In this document: piece after piece, positions 45,869 through 55,534 of the stretch | Layout: each line of letters begins with the position of its first letter | Position numbering within the stretch: position 1 is the stretch's first letter | Assembly: GCF_029892485.1 (NCBI RefSeq) | Contig: NZ_JARXVG010000007.1 | Span: forward strand, 1 to 64,000 | Direction: 5' to 3' | Source of the DNA: Variovorax boronicumulans | GTDB lineage: Bacteria > Pseudomonadota > Gammaproteobacteria > Burkholderiales > Burkholderiaceae_C | Length of the DNA: 64,000 nt | Notes under the pieces: model-generated | What the model was told of the DNA's origin: nothing | Seen by the model: the letters and a program-made list of their open reading frames with translations, nothing else | The model's database searches: none | Translations under genes and position numbers: made by a program

Positions 45869-46504
45869 TCAAGCCTTTTTCTTCGAGCCGAGTTTCGACT
45901 CCGTGCCGGCCGCGAGCCGGCGGATGTTTTCGCGGTGCCGCCAGACCAGCAGCAGACTCATGATGATGATCGCAATCAGCACCGTCCGGTCGAGCGGCCA
46001 CGCAATGTTTCCGCCCAGCAGGTAGTAGGCCGGTGCAAAGAAGGCCGCCACCAGCGACGACAGCGACGAATAGCGAAAGAAGATCGCGATGATCAGCCAG
46101 GTGGCGCCGGTCGCCAAGCCCAGCCACGGTGCGATGCCCACCAGCACGCCCGCCGCGGTGGCCACGCCCTTGCCGCCCTGGAAGCCGAAGAACACCGGGT
46201 ACAGGTGGCCCAGAAAGGCCGCGAGGCCCGCCACGCCGGCCACGCCATCGCCCAGGCCCCACTGCGCGCCGAACTGGTGGATCAGGAACACCGGCAGCCA
46301 GCCCTTGAGTGCGTCGAGCACCAGCGTGGCCAGCGCCGCGCCCTTGTTGCCCGAGCGCAGCACGTTGGTCGCGCCGGGGTTGCCGCTGCCGTAGCTGCGC
46401 GGATCGGCCATGCCGAGCGACTTGCTCACGATCACCGCGAACGACAGCGAGCCGATCAGGTACGACGCCAGGATGGCGATGAGGGACGGCAGGTGAAAGC
46501 TCAA
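45869..46504 (-). CDS. plsY: Glycerol-3-phosphate acyltransferase PlsY
   Basis: A 211-residue inner-membrane acyltransferase that makes lysophosphatidate from acyl-phosphate and glycerol-3-phosphate. The family motifs are GSGNPGATNVLR near residue 39, HLYPVFFGFQGGKGVATAAG near 100 and the C-terminal RHRENIRRL. It has five to six membrane segments. Confidence 0.95.
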   Translation of the reverse strand: MSFHLPSLIAILASYLIGSLSFAVIVSKSLGMADPRSYGSGNPGATNVLRSGNKGAALATLVLDALKGWLPVFLIHQFGAQWGLGDGVAGVAGLAAFLGHLYPVFFGFQGGKGVATAAGVLVGIAPWLGLATGATWLIIAIFFRYSSLSSLVAAFFAPAYYLLGGNIAWPLDRTVLIAIIIMSLLLVWRHRENIRRLAAGTESKLGSKKKA

Positions 46505-46578
46505 GGCAGCGCTCCGCGGGAATTGGTTTGTTTGTTCTTATCGGACGGTGTCGTCGTGGGGCCGACGCGCCGCGGCGG

Positions 46579-47073
46579 CTATTCTGCCAGTGCGCACTGC
46601 ACCGGCTTCGCGCCCAGCAGCGCCACGCACACCTGCGGATCGATGCCGATCAGGTAGCCGCGCCGCCCGCCGTTGAGGACGATCTTCGGCAGCTCCAGGA
46701 TGGTCGATTCGATGTACACCGGCATCTCGCGCCGCGTGCCGAAGGGCGAGGTGCCGCCCACCATGTAGCCGCTGTGGCGCTGCGCCACCTCGGGCTTGCA
46801 GGGCTCGACCGACTTGGCGCCGATCTGCCGCGCGAGGTTCTTGGTCGACACGGTGCGATTGCCGTGCATCAGCACGATGAGCGGCCTGGCGTCCTGGTCC
46901 TGCATCACCAGCGTCTTGATGACGGTGAACGGATCGAGCCCCAGCATCTCGGCGCCGCGCTGCGCGCCGCCGTGCTCCATGTATTCGTACGGATGCTCGG
47001 TGAAGGCGACCTTGTTCGCCCGCAGCAGCTGCGTTGCGGGCGTTTCGGAAACGTGGACCTTCTTGCCGCTCAC
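46579..47073 (-). CDS. ybaK: YbaK/EbsC-family aminoacyl-tRNA deacylase (Cys-tRNA-Pro type)
   Basis: A 164-residue editing-domain protein of the YbaK type, which hydrolyses mischarged Cys-tRNA-Pro. It has PATQLLRANKVAFTEHPYEY near the start, the conserved Lys in FTVIKTLVM, and SGYMVGGTSPFGTRREMP near 108. The start is the GTG at 47073, overlapping the aldo-keto reductase stop (GTGA). Confidence 0.9.
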   Translation of the reverse strand: MSGKKVHVSETPATQLLRANKVAFTEHPYEYMEHGGAQRGAEMLGLDPFTVIKTLVMQDQDARPLIVLMHGNRTVSTKNLARQIGAKSVEPCKPEVAQRHSGYMVGGTSPFGTRREMPVYIESTILELPKIVLNGGRRGYLIGIDPQVCVALLGAKPVQCALAE

Positions 47074-48131
47074 GCCGCCGGGTCCCGGATGTCCCACCGG
47101 ATCTTGTCGATCTCGGCCAGGATCTCGGGCGACAGCGTGGTGCCGTAGGCATCGATGTCCTCGTCGAGCTGCTCGAGCGTGCGCACGCCGATGATCGTGC
47201 TCGCCACCTGCCACTTGGTGTAGCAGAAGGCCAGCGCGAGCTGCGTCGGCGTGAGCCCGTTGTCGCGCGCGAGCTGGTTGTACAGGCGCGCGGCCTTCAG
47301 CGCGTCGGGGCGGCCCCAGCGCAGCTTGCGCACCGACTCGTAGCGGGTGATGCGCGCTTCCTCGGGCGCGTCGGGGCCGGTGATGCCGCTCTTGTCGTAC
47401 TTGCCGGTGAGGAGGCCATAGGCCAACGGCGAGTAAGCCAGCAGCGACACGCCCAGCCGGTGCATCGTTTCGTCGAGCCCGTTCTCCACGCCCCGGCTCG
47501 CGAGGTTGTAGACGTTCTGCACCGTCGCCACGCGCGGCAGGCCGTGCTGCTCGGCCAGCCGCACGAACTCGTGCACGCCGTAGGGCGTTTCGTTCGACAG
47601 GCCGATCGCGCGGATCTTGCCGGCCTTCACCAGCTTGCCGAAGGTCTCCAGCTGCTCGTGGATCGGGGTCTGCGTGACTTCCTTGGCCGGGTCGTAGTAG
47701 ATGTTGCCGAAGGCCGGCACATGGCGCTCGGGCCAGTGGATCTGGTAGAGGTCGATGGTGTCGGTCTTCAGGCGCTTCAGGCTCGCATCGCACGAGGCCA
47801 CGATGTCGGCGGCCGTCATACCCACGCCTTCGCGCACCCAGGGCGTATTGCGCAGCGGGCCGGCCACCTTGGTGGCCAGCACGAGCTTCTGGCGCGCGCC
47901 GGGGTTGGCGGCGAACCAGTTGCCGATGATGGTTTCGGTGACGCTGTAGGTTTCTTGGCGGGTGGGCACCGAGTACATCTCGGCGGTGTCGATGAAGTCG
48001 ACGCCCCGCTCCAGTGAGCGGCTCAGGATGGCGTGGGCGGTGGGTTCGTCCACCTGCTCGCCGAAAGTCATGGTGCCGAGGCAGATCGGGGTGACGTGCA
48101 GGTCGCTCTGACCGAGTTGGATCTTTTTCAT
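47070..48131 (-). CDS. Aldo-keto reductase, Tas-like
   Basis: A 353-residue NADPH-dependent reductase closest by eye to E. coli Tas. It starts MKKIQLGQSDLHVTPICLGTMTFG. The catalytic Asp and Tyr are in DFIDTAEMYSVP, Lys in LVLATKVAGP, and His in DLYQIHWPER. The length is close to Tas (346). Physiological substrate unknown. Coupled to ybaK. Confidence 0.93.
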   Translation of the reverse strand: MKKIQLGQSDLHVTPICLGTMTFGEQVDEPTAHAILSRSLERGVDFIDTAEMYSVPTRQETYSVTETIIGNWFAANPGARQKLVLATKVAGPLRNTPWVREGVGMTAADIVASCDASLKRLKTDTIDLYQIHWPERHVPAFGNIYYDPAKEVTQTPIHEQLETFGKLVKAGKIRAIGLSNETPYGVHEFVRLAEQHGLPRVATVQNVYNLASRGVENGLDETMHRLGVSLLAYSPLAYGLLTGKYDKSGITGPDAPEEARITRYESVRKLRWGRPDALKAARLYNQLARDNGLTPTQLALAFCYTKWQVASTIIGVRTLEQLDEDIDAYGTTLSPEILAEIDKIRWDIRDPAA

Positions 48132-48246
48132 GCGCGGGATGCTACCGCCCTCCTCCGCAACGCGCTGGCCGCGCGGCCAAAGCCCGAGCGCGAGCTGTCG
48201 TCTGCCGGACTGCGCGAACACAGCTCGCTCCTTATCATCGACGCCC

Positions 48247-49173
48247 ATGTACCAAGCCCTCCGCCCCTCGCGCAGCGAATTCGTGCCTGTGCGCAACCTC
48301 AGCTATCACGTGCGTCTCTGGGGCCAACCCTCGCCGGACCGCCCGCCGCTGGTGCTGGTGCACGGATGGATGGACGTCGCGGCCTCGTGGCAGTTCGTGG
48401 TCGATGCGCTGGCCGAGGACCGCTTCATCATCGCCCCCGACTGGCGCGGCTTCGGTCTCACGGACGGCGGCGGCGTCGACAACTACTGGCTCGCCGACTA
48501 CCTCGCCGACCTCGAATGGCTGCTGGACCACTACGCCGGCGAAGGCGACGATGCCCGTCCGGTCGACCTCGTCGGCCACAGCATGGGCGGCAACGTCGCG
48601 ATGCACTACGCGGGCGTGCGGCCCGCGCGCATCCGCCGCCTCGTCAACCTCGAAGGCTTCGGCATGCCGTTTCGCAAGCCCGACGAAGCGCCCGCGCGCT
48701 ACGGCCAATGGATCGACGAACTCAAGGGCCTGCACCGCGGCGAGAAGGCACTCGCCGGCTACTCGGCCGTCGACGGCGTGGCCCGCCGCCTCATGAAGAC
48801 CAACCCGCGCCTGACGCAGGACAAGGCCGACTGGCTCGCGAGCCACTGGTCCGCCGGCCACCTGCAGCCCGATGGCAGCACGCGCTGGCAGATCCTCGGC
48901 GATGCAGCGCACAAGATCGTCAACGCGCACATCTTTCGCGTCGACGAGACCCTTGCGCTCTATGCGCGCATCACCGCGCCGACGCTGATGGTCGAGGCCT
49001 CCGACGACAGCCTGCAGGGGTGGTGGAAGAACCGCTACACGCTCGATGAATTCCACGAGCGCCTGAAGTCCGTGCCCTCGGCGCGCATCGAGCGGCTCGA
49101 CGACGCGGGCCACATGCTGCACCACGACCAGCCGCAGCGCGTGGCCCGGCTGATCGAAGACTTCCTGGCCTAG
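48247..49173 (+). CDS. Alpha/beta-fold hydrolase
   Basis: A 308-residue hydrolase. The oxyanion region is LVLVHGWMDVAASW near residue 36, the nucleophile is in VGHSMGGNVA near 113, an acid lies near MVEASDD, and His is in DDAGHMLHHD. No close substrate class can be assigned. Its TAG stop overlaps the stop of the convergent racemase gene in a CTAG palindrome. Confidence 0.9.
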   Translation: MYQALRPSRSEFVPVRNLSYHVRLWGQPSPDRPPLVLVHGWMDVAASWQFVVDALAEDRFIIAPDWRGFGLTDGGGVDNYWLADYLADLEWLLDHYAGEGDDARPVDLVGHSMGGNVAMHYAGVRPARIRRLVNLEGFGMPFRKPDEAPARYGQWIDELKGLHRGEKALAGYSAVDGVARRLMKTNPRLTQDKADWLASHWSAGHLQPDGSTRWQILGDAAHKIVNAHIFRVDETLALYARITAPTLMVEASDDSLQGWWKNRYTLDEFHERLKSVPSARIERLDDAGHMLHHDQPQRVARLIEDFLA

Positions 49174-49877
49174 TTTTTCTGCGTCGTCTGCGTCGCGCGG
49201 CGCAATGCCGCACGCGCCAGCAGCCGCGTGGAGTCCAGCGTCGGCACCGGCGAATTCGCGTCGTTCATGATCAGCGGAATCTCGGTGCAACCCAGCACCA
49301 CCGCATCGCAGCCCTCCTCGTCCTTCATGCGCTGCATTACGCGCTGGAAGGTCGCAATGGCCTCGGGCTTGAAGATGCCGTAGACCAGTTCTTCCATGAT
49401 GATCCGCGCGATCTCGTCGCGCTCCTCGGTGGCGGGGCGGACGTATGCCAGGCCGCGCGCCGAAAGCTTCTCGGGATACACCTCGCTGTCGACCAGCCAG
49501 CGCGTGCCCGTGATGCCGATGCGCCTGAAGCCGCGCTGCACAGCCTCTTCCGCAACGCACTCCGCAATGTGCAACCAGGGCAGTGGCGAGCGCCCTTCGA
49601 TGAACGGCAGTGCCTGGTGGATGGTGTTGTCCGGGCAGACCAGGAAGTTGGCGCCGATCTTCGCGAGCTTGTGCGCCGAGGCGAGCATCACTTCGCCCAC
49701 GCCGCGCCAGTCGTCGCGGTAGATGTGTTCCATGTAGTCCGACAGAGACGGCGTATGCATCGAGACCTCGGGATGCGCGTGCGGCCCGAGCAGCTTCGCA
49801 CCCTCGACGCAGATGGTCTGATAACAGAGTGATGCGCCTTCGGCCGAGCAGCCGACGATTCCGATGTGCTGGGTCAT
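49170..49877 (-). CDS. Aspartate/glutamate racemase family protein
   Basis: A 235-residue member of the Asp/Glu/hydantoin racemase family. The two catalytic Cys lie in NFLVCPDNTIHQ near residue 80 and VVLGCTEIPL near 195. The first motif has Pro-Asp between Cys and Asn-Thr (CPDNT), as in several YgeA-like proteins. It may racemise aspartate or a related amino acid. Confidence 0.9.
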   Translation of the reverse strand: MTQHIGIVGCSAEGASLCYQTICVEGAKLLGPHAHPEVSMHTPSLSDYMEHIYRDDWRGVGEVMLASAHKLAKIGANFLVCPDNTIHQALPFIEGRSPLPWLHIAECVAEEAVQRGFRRIGITGTRWLVDSEVYPEKLSARGLAYVRPATEERDEIARIIMEELVYGIFKPEAIATFQRVMQRMKDEEGCDAVVLGCTEIPLIMNDANSPVPTLDSTRLLARAALRRATQTTQKN

Positions 49878-50106
49878 GCCCGCATCCTACAAAGCCCGCT
49901 CCCGTTCACGCAATCGGCGTGGCGTCCCACACGCGATTGGCCTGCTCCTTGCGAGAACAGTTCATGCCAAAGCGCCAGGCACAAGGATGAAGCAGCCGGC
50001 GCGCAAGCGAATCAGACATAAGTTCACATGCGCTCTCCTCAGGTGCCGCGTCGTGGTCGATGCTGGTGCAGCCAGCGCTTCTTGAGCGAAAAGGGAGACC
50101 CCAAAA

Positions 50107-52497
50107 ATGGCCAGAGTCGTACGCGCCCACACCCCCCTGGGCGAAGACCAGCTCCTCTTCCGGTCCATGCATGGAATCGAAGGGTTGTCGCAGTTGTTCG
50201 AATTCGACGTCGACCTGCTGAGCCCCAGCATGTCGATCGACATGAAGGCCGTGCTCGGCAAGCCGCTGTCGCTGGAGATCCAGACCACCGGCGCCCCGCG
50301 CTTTCTCAACGGGCAGATCGTGCGCTTCACGCTCATCGGCAAGGAAGGCGGCACCTCGCGCCACATCGTCTACCGTGCGACCGTGCGGCCTTGGCTCTGG
50401 TATCTCACGCGCACCAGCGACTGCAAGATCTTCCAGAACAAGTCGGTGGTCGAGATCCTCGAAGAGGTGTTCGCCGACTATGGCTTCGCGTTCGAGAAGA
50501 AGCTCAGCGCCAGCTACCGGCAGTGGGAGTACTGCGTGCAGTACCAGGAGACCGACTTCGACTTCGTGAGCCGCCTCATGGAGCACGAGGGCATCTACTA
50601 CTACTTCACCCACGAGAAGAACCAGCACACGCTGGTGCTGGCCGACGACATCAGCGCGCACGAGCCCCTGCCGGCCTACCCGAAGATCAGCTACCTGGCC
50701 ACCGACCGCGACCTCGCCCCTTTCCAGGAAGTGATCGACCAGTGGCAGGTGACCGAGGAGATACGCCCCGGCACCTACGTGGTCGACGACTTCGACTTCA
50801 AGAAGCCGCGCGCCGACCTCATGAACATGCGCAGCCAGCCACGCGGCAGCGACCACGGCCAGTACGAGATGTACGAATGGCTGGGCGGCTTCAGCGAATC
50901 GGAACAGGGCGAGCACTACGCGCGCATCCGTCTCGAAGAGGCCCAGGCGCAGGCCGAGCGCGACACCGGCCACACCAACGTGCGCGGCATGGCACCCGGC
51001 TTTCGCTTCACCATGCAGAACTGCCCGCGCCAGGAAGACAACCGCGAGTACCTCGTGGTGTCGGTCTCGTACGCTCTGCGCGAAGGCGGCTATGCGAGCG
51101 GCAGCGAGCCCGGCTCCTACAGCTTCGACTTCGCGGTGCAGCCCACCACCTACCTCTACCGCCCGCCGCGCGTCACGCCGATGCCGCGCGCCAACGGCCC
51201 GCAGACGGCCACCGTGGTCGGCAAGGCGGGCCAGGAGTTCTGGGTCGACCAGTACGGCCGCGTGAAGGTGCAGTTTCGCTGGGACCGCTACGGCAAGAGC
51301 GACGAGAACAGCTCGTGCTGGGTGCGCGTGTCCAGCGCATGGGCCGGCTCCAACTACGGCGCGGTGAACCATCCGCGCAAGGGGCAGGAGGTGGTGGTCG
51401 ACTTCATCGGCGGCCACCTGGACCGGCCCATCATCATCGGCCGCGTCTACAACGCCGACCAGATGCCGCCGCTGGACCTGCCGGCCAATGTGACGGTGAG
51501 CGGCTTCGTGAGCCGCAGCAAGGACGGTTCCTCGGCCAATGCCAACGAGTTCATCCTCGACGATGCGCCAGGCTGCGAGCTGGTGCGCATCCACGCCGAG
51601 AAGGACTTCGAGATCAACACCGAGAACGACCTGCGCATCCACATCGAGAACGACGAAACCAACACCGTCGACGGCCACCGCATCACGCACATCCTGAAGA
51701 CCGACACGCTCACCGTCGACCAGACCCGCGACACCCTCATCAAGCAGAAGGACACCGCCGAGTACCGCGACGGCTCCAAGCTCACCGTGTCGGGCGCGCT
51801 CACCGAGCACTTCTTCAACAACCGCATCGAGACCACCACCAAGCTGGGCTCCAAGGAGACCGTGCTCTCGGGCCTGTCCGAAGTCATCGTCAACGGCGGA
51901 CAGCGCCACGAGACCTTCGACAAAGGCCTGCTGGTCGACGTGAAGCTGGGCATGGACGAAGAGGTGCACACCGGCAACTCGGTGCTCAAGACCTTGGCCG
52001 GCAACCGCCAGGAGACCTACCAGACCGGCTGGCAGCGCACCATCGCGAGCGGCGGCGGAAAAGACAACATCAAGGGCGGCCTGAACGAAACCATCGAGAC
52101 CGGCGACCACAATTCGACCGTCTCGGCCGGCAACTACACGGGCAAGGCCCAGAACGTGACCATCGAGGCCACCGACGGCAACGTGGACATCAAGGCCAGC
52201 GGCGACTTCACCTTCGAGGGCAACCACGTCAAGCGCGTGAACCGCGTGCTGCTGTGGGACTGGTCGCCCTGGGCGGTCACGGCCGTCGGCCTCTCCAGCG
52301 CGACCTACGGCGTGAACAACAGCAACGCGGGCTTCACCTTCACCACCAACATCAAGAAGATGGACGCCACCGCGCAGATCCTGAACATGTACGCGCACCA
52401 GTCCAACTTCGGCGCCGTGAGCTTCTCGAACGTGGTGGCGCAGGAGCACGTCGGCGGCTTCTGGGGCGCGCTCAAGGGCTTCATGCTCTTCGGCTGA
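50107..52497 (+). CDS. vgrG: Type VI secretion spike protein VgrG
   Basis: A 796-residue VgrG (TssI), the trimeric spike that carries effectors on the type VI secretion tube. Residues 1-380 are the gp27-like base (LFRSMHGIEGLSQLFEFDVDL, YRATVRPWLWYLTRTSDCKI). The gp5-like OB fold follows near 395-480 (EFWVDQYGRVKVQFRWDR, and YGAVNHPRKGQEVVVDF). A long repetitive beta-helix needle spans about 480-690, with repeated short T/D-rich strands (DETNTVDGHRITHILKTDT). The last 100 residues have an aromatic, Asn-rich composition with no toxin motif I recognise. No other secretion genes are in the window, so it is an orphan spike. A GGGAGA ribosome site precedes the ATG. Confidence 0.96.
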   Translation: MARVVRAHTPLGEDQLLFRSMHGIEGLSQLFEFDVDLLSPSMSIDMKAVLGKPLSLEIQTTGAPRFLNGQIVRFTLIGKEGGTSRHIVYRATVRPWLWYLTRTSDCKIFQNKSVVEILEEVFADYGFAFEKKLSASYRQWEYCVQYQETDFDFVSRLMEHEGIYYYFTHEKNQHTLVLADDISAHEPLPAYPKISYLATDRDLAPFQEVIDQWQVTEEIRPGTYVVDDFDFKKPRADLMNMRSQPRGSDHGQYEMYEWLGGFSESEQGEHYARIRLEEAQAQAERDTGHTNVRGMAPGFRFTMQNCPRQEDNREYLVVSVSYALREGGYASGSEPGSYSFDFAVQPTTYLYRPPRVTPMPRANGPQTATVVGKAGQEFWVDQYGRVKVQFRWDRYGKSDENSSCWVRVSSAWAGSNYGAVNHPRKGQEVVVDFIGGHLDRPIIIGRVYNADQMPPLDLPANVTVSGFVSRSKDGSSANANEFILDDAPGCELVRIHAEKDFEINTENDLRIHIENDETNTVDGHRITHILKTDTLTVDQTRDTLIKQKDTAEYRDGSKLTVSGALTEHFFNNRIETTTKLGSKETVLSGLSEVIVNGGQRHETFDKGLLVDVKLGMDEEVHTGNSVLKTLAGNRQETYQTGWQRTIASGGGKDNIKGGLNETIETGDHNSTVSAGNYTGKAQNVTIEATDGNVDIKASGDFTFEGNHVKRVNRVLLWDWSPWAVTAVGLSSATYGVNNSNAGFTFTTNIKKMDATAQILNMYAHQSNFGAVSFSNVVAQEHVGGFWGALKGFMLFG

Positions 52498-52507
52498 ACC
52501 AGCCTGC

Positions 52508-52924
52508 ATGACGTCGAATGCCGGCTTCTCGATCTGGTGGGTTCTGGTTCCCTTGCTGGTGTGGCTCGGCTGCACGCTGGGGGTCACGCTCGTGCGTGAA
52601 CGCCACAAGCACACCGAGCGGGTCGCGCGCGTGCAGGCAGATGCCAATATCCTCGCGCACGGCACGCCCGCCATGGCCGAGGTGATCGCCTCCTCCGACA
52701 CCGGCCAGCGCCGCTCGGGCGAAGGCGGAAGCTGGGGCGTTCTCAAGCTGCACCTGCGCGTGCGGACCTCCGCCACCGCCGAGGCTTTCGATGTGCAGCA
52801 GACCGCATCGATTCCCGTCGCCGAGCTGCCCGATCACGCGGCCGGCAAGACCATCGCCGTGCGCTTCGACGCCGCGAGCCGCACGGTCGCCATCGAGCGC
52901 AGTGCCAAGGGGCCGGCCCCATGA
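52508..52924 (+). CDS. Small membrane-anchored protein of the VgrG island
   Basis: A 138-residue protein with one N-terminal transmembrane helix (about residues 9-27, WWVLVPLLVWLGCTLGVTL) and a soluble remainder that looks beta-rich (GVLKLHLRVRTSATAEAFDV, IAVRFDAASRTVAIERS). It lies 10 bases after vgrG, and its stop overlaps the next start by 4 bases. I do not recognise a family. Its location and topology would suit an immunity or chaperone role, but no sequence evidence shows this. Confidence 0.8.
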   Translation: MTSNAGFSIWWVLVPLLVWLGCTLGVTLVRERHKHTERVARVQADANILAHGTPAMAEVIASSDTGQRRSGEGGSWGVLKLHLRVRTSATAEAFDVQQTASIPVAELPDHAAGKTIAVRFDAASRTVAIERSAKGPAP

Positions 52925-55527
52925 AGACCGTCAAGCCGCTGCGCCTGGGCATCCTCACCCGGCCCTACCGCTGGCAGGGCGCGGACCAGCTGGGCGTGTC
53001 CGTCATGGCGCTCGCCAGCCTGGACGCCGAACCGAAGCTCATGGCCGACCAGGAGCTCTGGCAGACCATAGGCGAAGAGATCGGCGACATGGGCGTGTTC
53101 GACATGGGCGTTCCCAAGTCCATGCCCGAGGTGCTCGCCAGCGGCTACGGCTACACCCACCACCAGCCCGACAAGACCGCCTGCGCCGTGCGCCTGCGCG
53201 TTGCCGACTTCGAAAAATCCCTGCACGTCTCGGGCGACCGCTACTGGCTCGACGGCCGCCTGACCGCACCCCAGTCCTTCGAGGCCATGCCGCTGGACTG
53301 GGCCCATGCCTACGGCGGCCCCGGCGTGCCCGAGAACACCGCGGGCATCGGCGCCTTCGACGAAATGGTCGACGGCATCCATACGCGTCGCGCACCCAAC
53401 GTGGAGGCCGTCCACGCGCGCGTGCATTCGCGCGGCCAGGCCGTCACGCCCGCGAGCTTCGGCGCGGTGCCGGTCGACAGCCCGCAGCGCATGGCGCTCA
53501 TGGGCCACAAGTACGGACAGGACTGGCTCGAGAAGCAGTTCCCCGGCTTCGCGGACGACATGGACTGGCGGTTCTTCAACGCCGCGCCCACCGACCAGCG
53601 CTGGCCCGCGCGGCAGGAGTTTCCGCCCGGTGCACCCTACGAAATCCTCAACATGCACCCGCGGAAGCCCGTGCTGAGCGGCCATCTGCCCGACTGGCGC
53701 GCGCGCTGCTTCGCGAGCTTCGACAAGGAAGGCCGCGATCTCTGCGAAGTGGCGTTGCGCCTGACCACCGCCTGGTTCTTTCCGCACCGCGAGCGCGTGG
53801 CGCTGATCTGGCACGGCGTGTTGCCGGTGCGCGAGGACGATGCGGCGGACGTGCGGCACATCATGCCGGCGCTCGAGCGGCCCGATGCGCCGCGCGACAT
53901 GACGCATTACCAGTCGGTGCTGCTGCAGCGGCTGGACCCGGCGCGCGGCGGCCTGCTGGCCTTTCGCGACAGCGACCTCGCGCCGAAGGACATCCTCGGG
54001 CGCTGGAGCGTCGTCGACCTGCCCGACCCGATGGCGCGGCCGCTGGTGCGCAACCTGCGCGCCGGCCAGTTGCGCGACCACGAAAGCCGACGCGCCGAGC
54101 TCATCGCGCAAGGCGTCGATCCCGACAAGTACCTGCCCGCGCCCCAGCCCCCGGCCGCGCCGGTGGCCTTCGACGACGTGCCCGACTACTTCGAGCGCAT
54201 GCAAGAGGAAATGATGGAGACCCGAAAAGATCTCGAAGCCAAGGGCGAGCAGATGCGCCGCAAGCAGGAGGCAGAAATAGACCCGACCCTGCTGCAGCAA
54301 GGCCGCGACCGGCCGAAGCGCTTCGATCCTGACGAACTGATCCGCCAGCTCGAGCAGCTCACCGAGGCGCCTCCGGCGCAAGGCGGCGCAAGCCCCGCCG
54401 CCAGCCCGCAACTCATCTCCGTGGGTTCCAGGGAACGCATGACCGCGCAGATCAACCTCGGCTACCTGCACGGCGCCCACCTGTCCGACGCCGCACCGCC
54501 GATGCCTTCGTTCCGCGCCGCCAAGATCCGCCGGCGCCTGGCCGAAGCCGCGCCCGGCGAACGCCGCTTCGCGGGCATGCGATTGATCGGTGCCGACCTC
54601 TCGGGCATGGACCTGCGCGGTGCCGACTTCTCGGGCGCATCTCTGGAAGACGCGAACCTCGACGGTGCGCAGTTGGGCGACGCCAACTTCAACAATGCGG
54701 TGCTGGCACGCGCCCGGCTCTCGCGCACCGTACTGGCCAACGCCACCTTCAAAAACGCCAACCTCGGCGGCGCGCAGTGCGAGTTCGCCGACTTCTCGGG
54801 CGCCGACCTGAGCGCCGCCAATTGCGAGAAGGCGCGCTTCACCTCCTGCAACATGGCCAACGCGGTGTTCCACCAGACCCGCCTCACCGAGAGCGAGATG
54901 AGCCGCTGCGATCTGCGCGGCTCCGACTGGCATCAGGTCTTTCTGACCAGGCTGCGCATGCATGCCATGGCCTTCGACGGCGCCTTGCTCAAGCAGGTGG
55001 TGTGGCTCGAATGCGCGCTGGACGACGTGCGCTTCGTCAATGCCACGTTGGAGCGCTGCGGCTTCGTCACCACCGACTGCAGCCGCGCGGTCGACTTTTC
55101 CGATGCACGGCTCGACGCCAGCAGCTTCGCGCACGGCAGCACACTGGCCGGTGCGGTGTTCCGCCGCGCCACGCTCAAGCACTGCGGCCTGCGCACCACG
55201 CCGCTGACGAAGGCCGACCTGGGCGACGCGCACCTGGACAACTGCGACTTTTCCGAATGCGACCTGCAGGGCGCCAACCTGGACCGGCTGTTCGCGGGCG
55301 AGAGCCTCTTCGTGCGCGCGGACCTCACCGGCGCCACGCTGCGCGGCGCCAACCTCATCGACGCCAACTTCTCCAAGGCCGTGTTCACGCAGGCCGACCT
55401 GAGTGGCGCCAACCTGTTCCGCACCGACGTGTCGCAGAGCCTGATCGACGGCACCACCCACCTGATGGGCGCCTACACGCAGCACGCCAAGGTCTGGCCT
55501 GCGCGCCGTGTCGCGGCGCCCGAATGA
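52921..55527 (+). CDS. DUF2169 protein fused to pentapeptide repeats
   Basis: An 868-residue protein of the VgrG island. Residues 1 to about 330 match the DUF2169 pattern seen beside VgrG genes (LRLGILTRPYRWQGADQLGV, then PLDWAHAYGGPGVPENTAG). A charged stretch (about 415-460, EEMMETRKDLEAKGEQMRRK) may be coiled. From about 535 to 840 the protein consists of pentapeptide repeats of the A(D/N)LXX type (such as GADLSGMDLRGADFSGASLE), which fold into a right-handed four-sided helix. DUF2169 proteins are regarded as adaptors for loading onto VgrG/PAAR spikes (family knowledge). The role of the repeat domain is not known. Confidence 0.9.
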   Translation: MKTVKPLRLGILTRPYRWQGADQLGVSVMALASLDAEPKLMADQELWQTIGEEIGDMGVFDMGVPKSMPEVLASGYGYTHHQPDKTACAVRLRVADFEKSLHVSGDRYWLDGRLTAPQSFEAMPLDWAHAYGGPGVPENTAGIGAFDEMVDGIHTRRAPNVEAVHARVHSRGQAVTPASFGAVPVDSPQRMALMGHKYGQDWLEKQFPGFADDMDWRFFNAAPTDQRWPARQEFPPGAPYEILNMHPRKPVLSGHLPDWRARCFASFDKEGRDLCEVALRLTTAWFFPHRERVALIWHGVLPVREDDAADVRHIMPALERPDAPRDMTHYQSVLLQRLDPARGGLLAFRDSDLAPKDILGRWSVVDLPDPMARPLVRNLRAGQLRDHESRRAELIAQGVDPDKYLPAPQPPAAPVAFDDVPDYFERMQEEMMETRKDLEAKGEQMRRKQEAEIDPTLLQQGRDRPKRFDPDELIRQLEQLTEAPPAQGGASPAASPQLISVGSRERMTAQINLGYLHGAHLSDAAPPMPSFRAAKIRRRLAEAAPGERRFAGMRLIGADLSGMDLRGADFSGASLEDANLDGAQLGDANFNNAVLARARLSRTVLANATFKNANLGGAQCEFADFSGADLSAANCEKARFTSCNMANAVFHQTRLTESEMSRCDLRGSDWHQVFLTRLRMHAMAFDGALLKQVVWLECALDDVRFVNATLERCGFVTTDCSRAVDFSDARLDASSFAHGSTLAGAVFRRATLKHCGLRTTPLTKADLGDAHLDNCDFSECDLQGANLDRLFAGESLFVRADLTGATLRGANLIDANFSKAVFTQADLSGANLFRTDVSQSLIDGTTHLMGAYTQHAKVWPARRVAAPE

Positions 55528-55534
55528 CACGCTG

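Noticed and set aside
51950..52497. C-terminal toxin domain on VgrG
   Set aside because: The stretch is long and unlike the core, but no catalytic pattern of known evolved VgrG toxins is visible. I treat it as an unassigned extension.
49906..52776. A 956-codon minus-strand frame across vgrG
   Set aside because: Antisense to a clear VgrG gene. The protein is an Ala/Val/His-rich shadow without family features.
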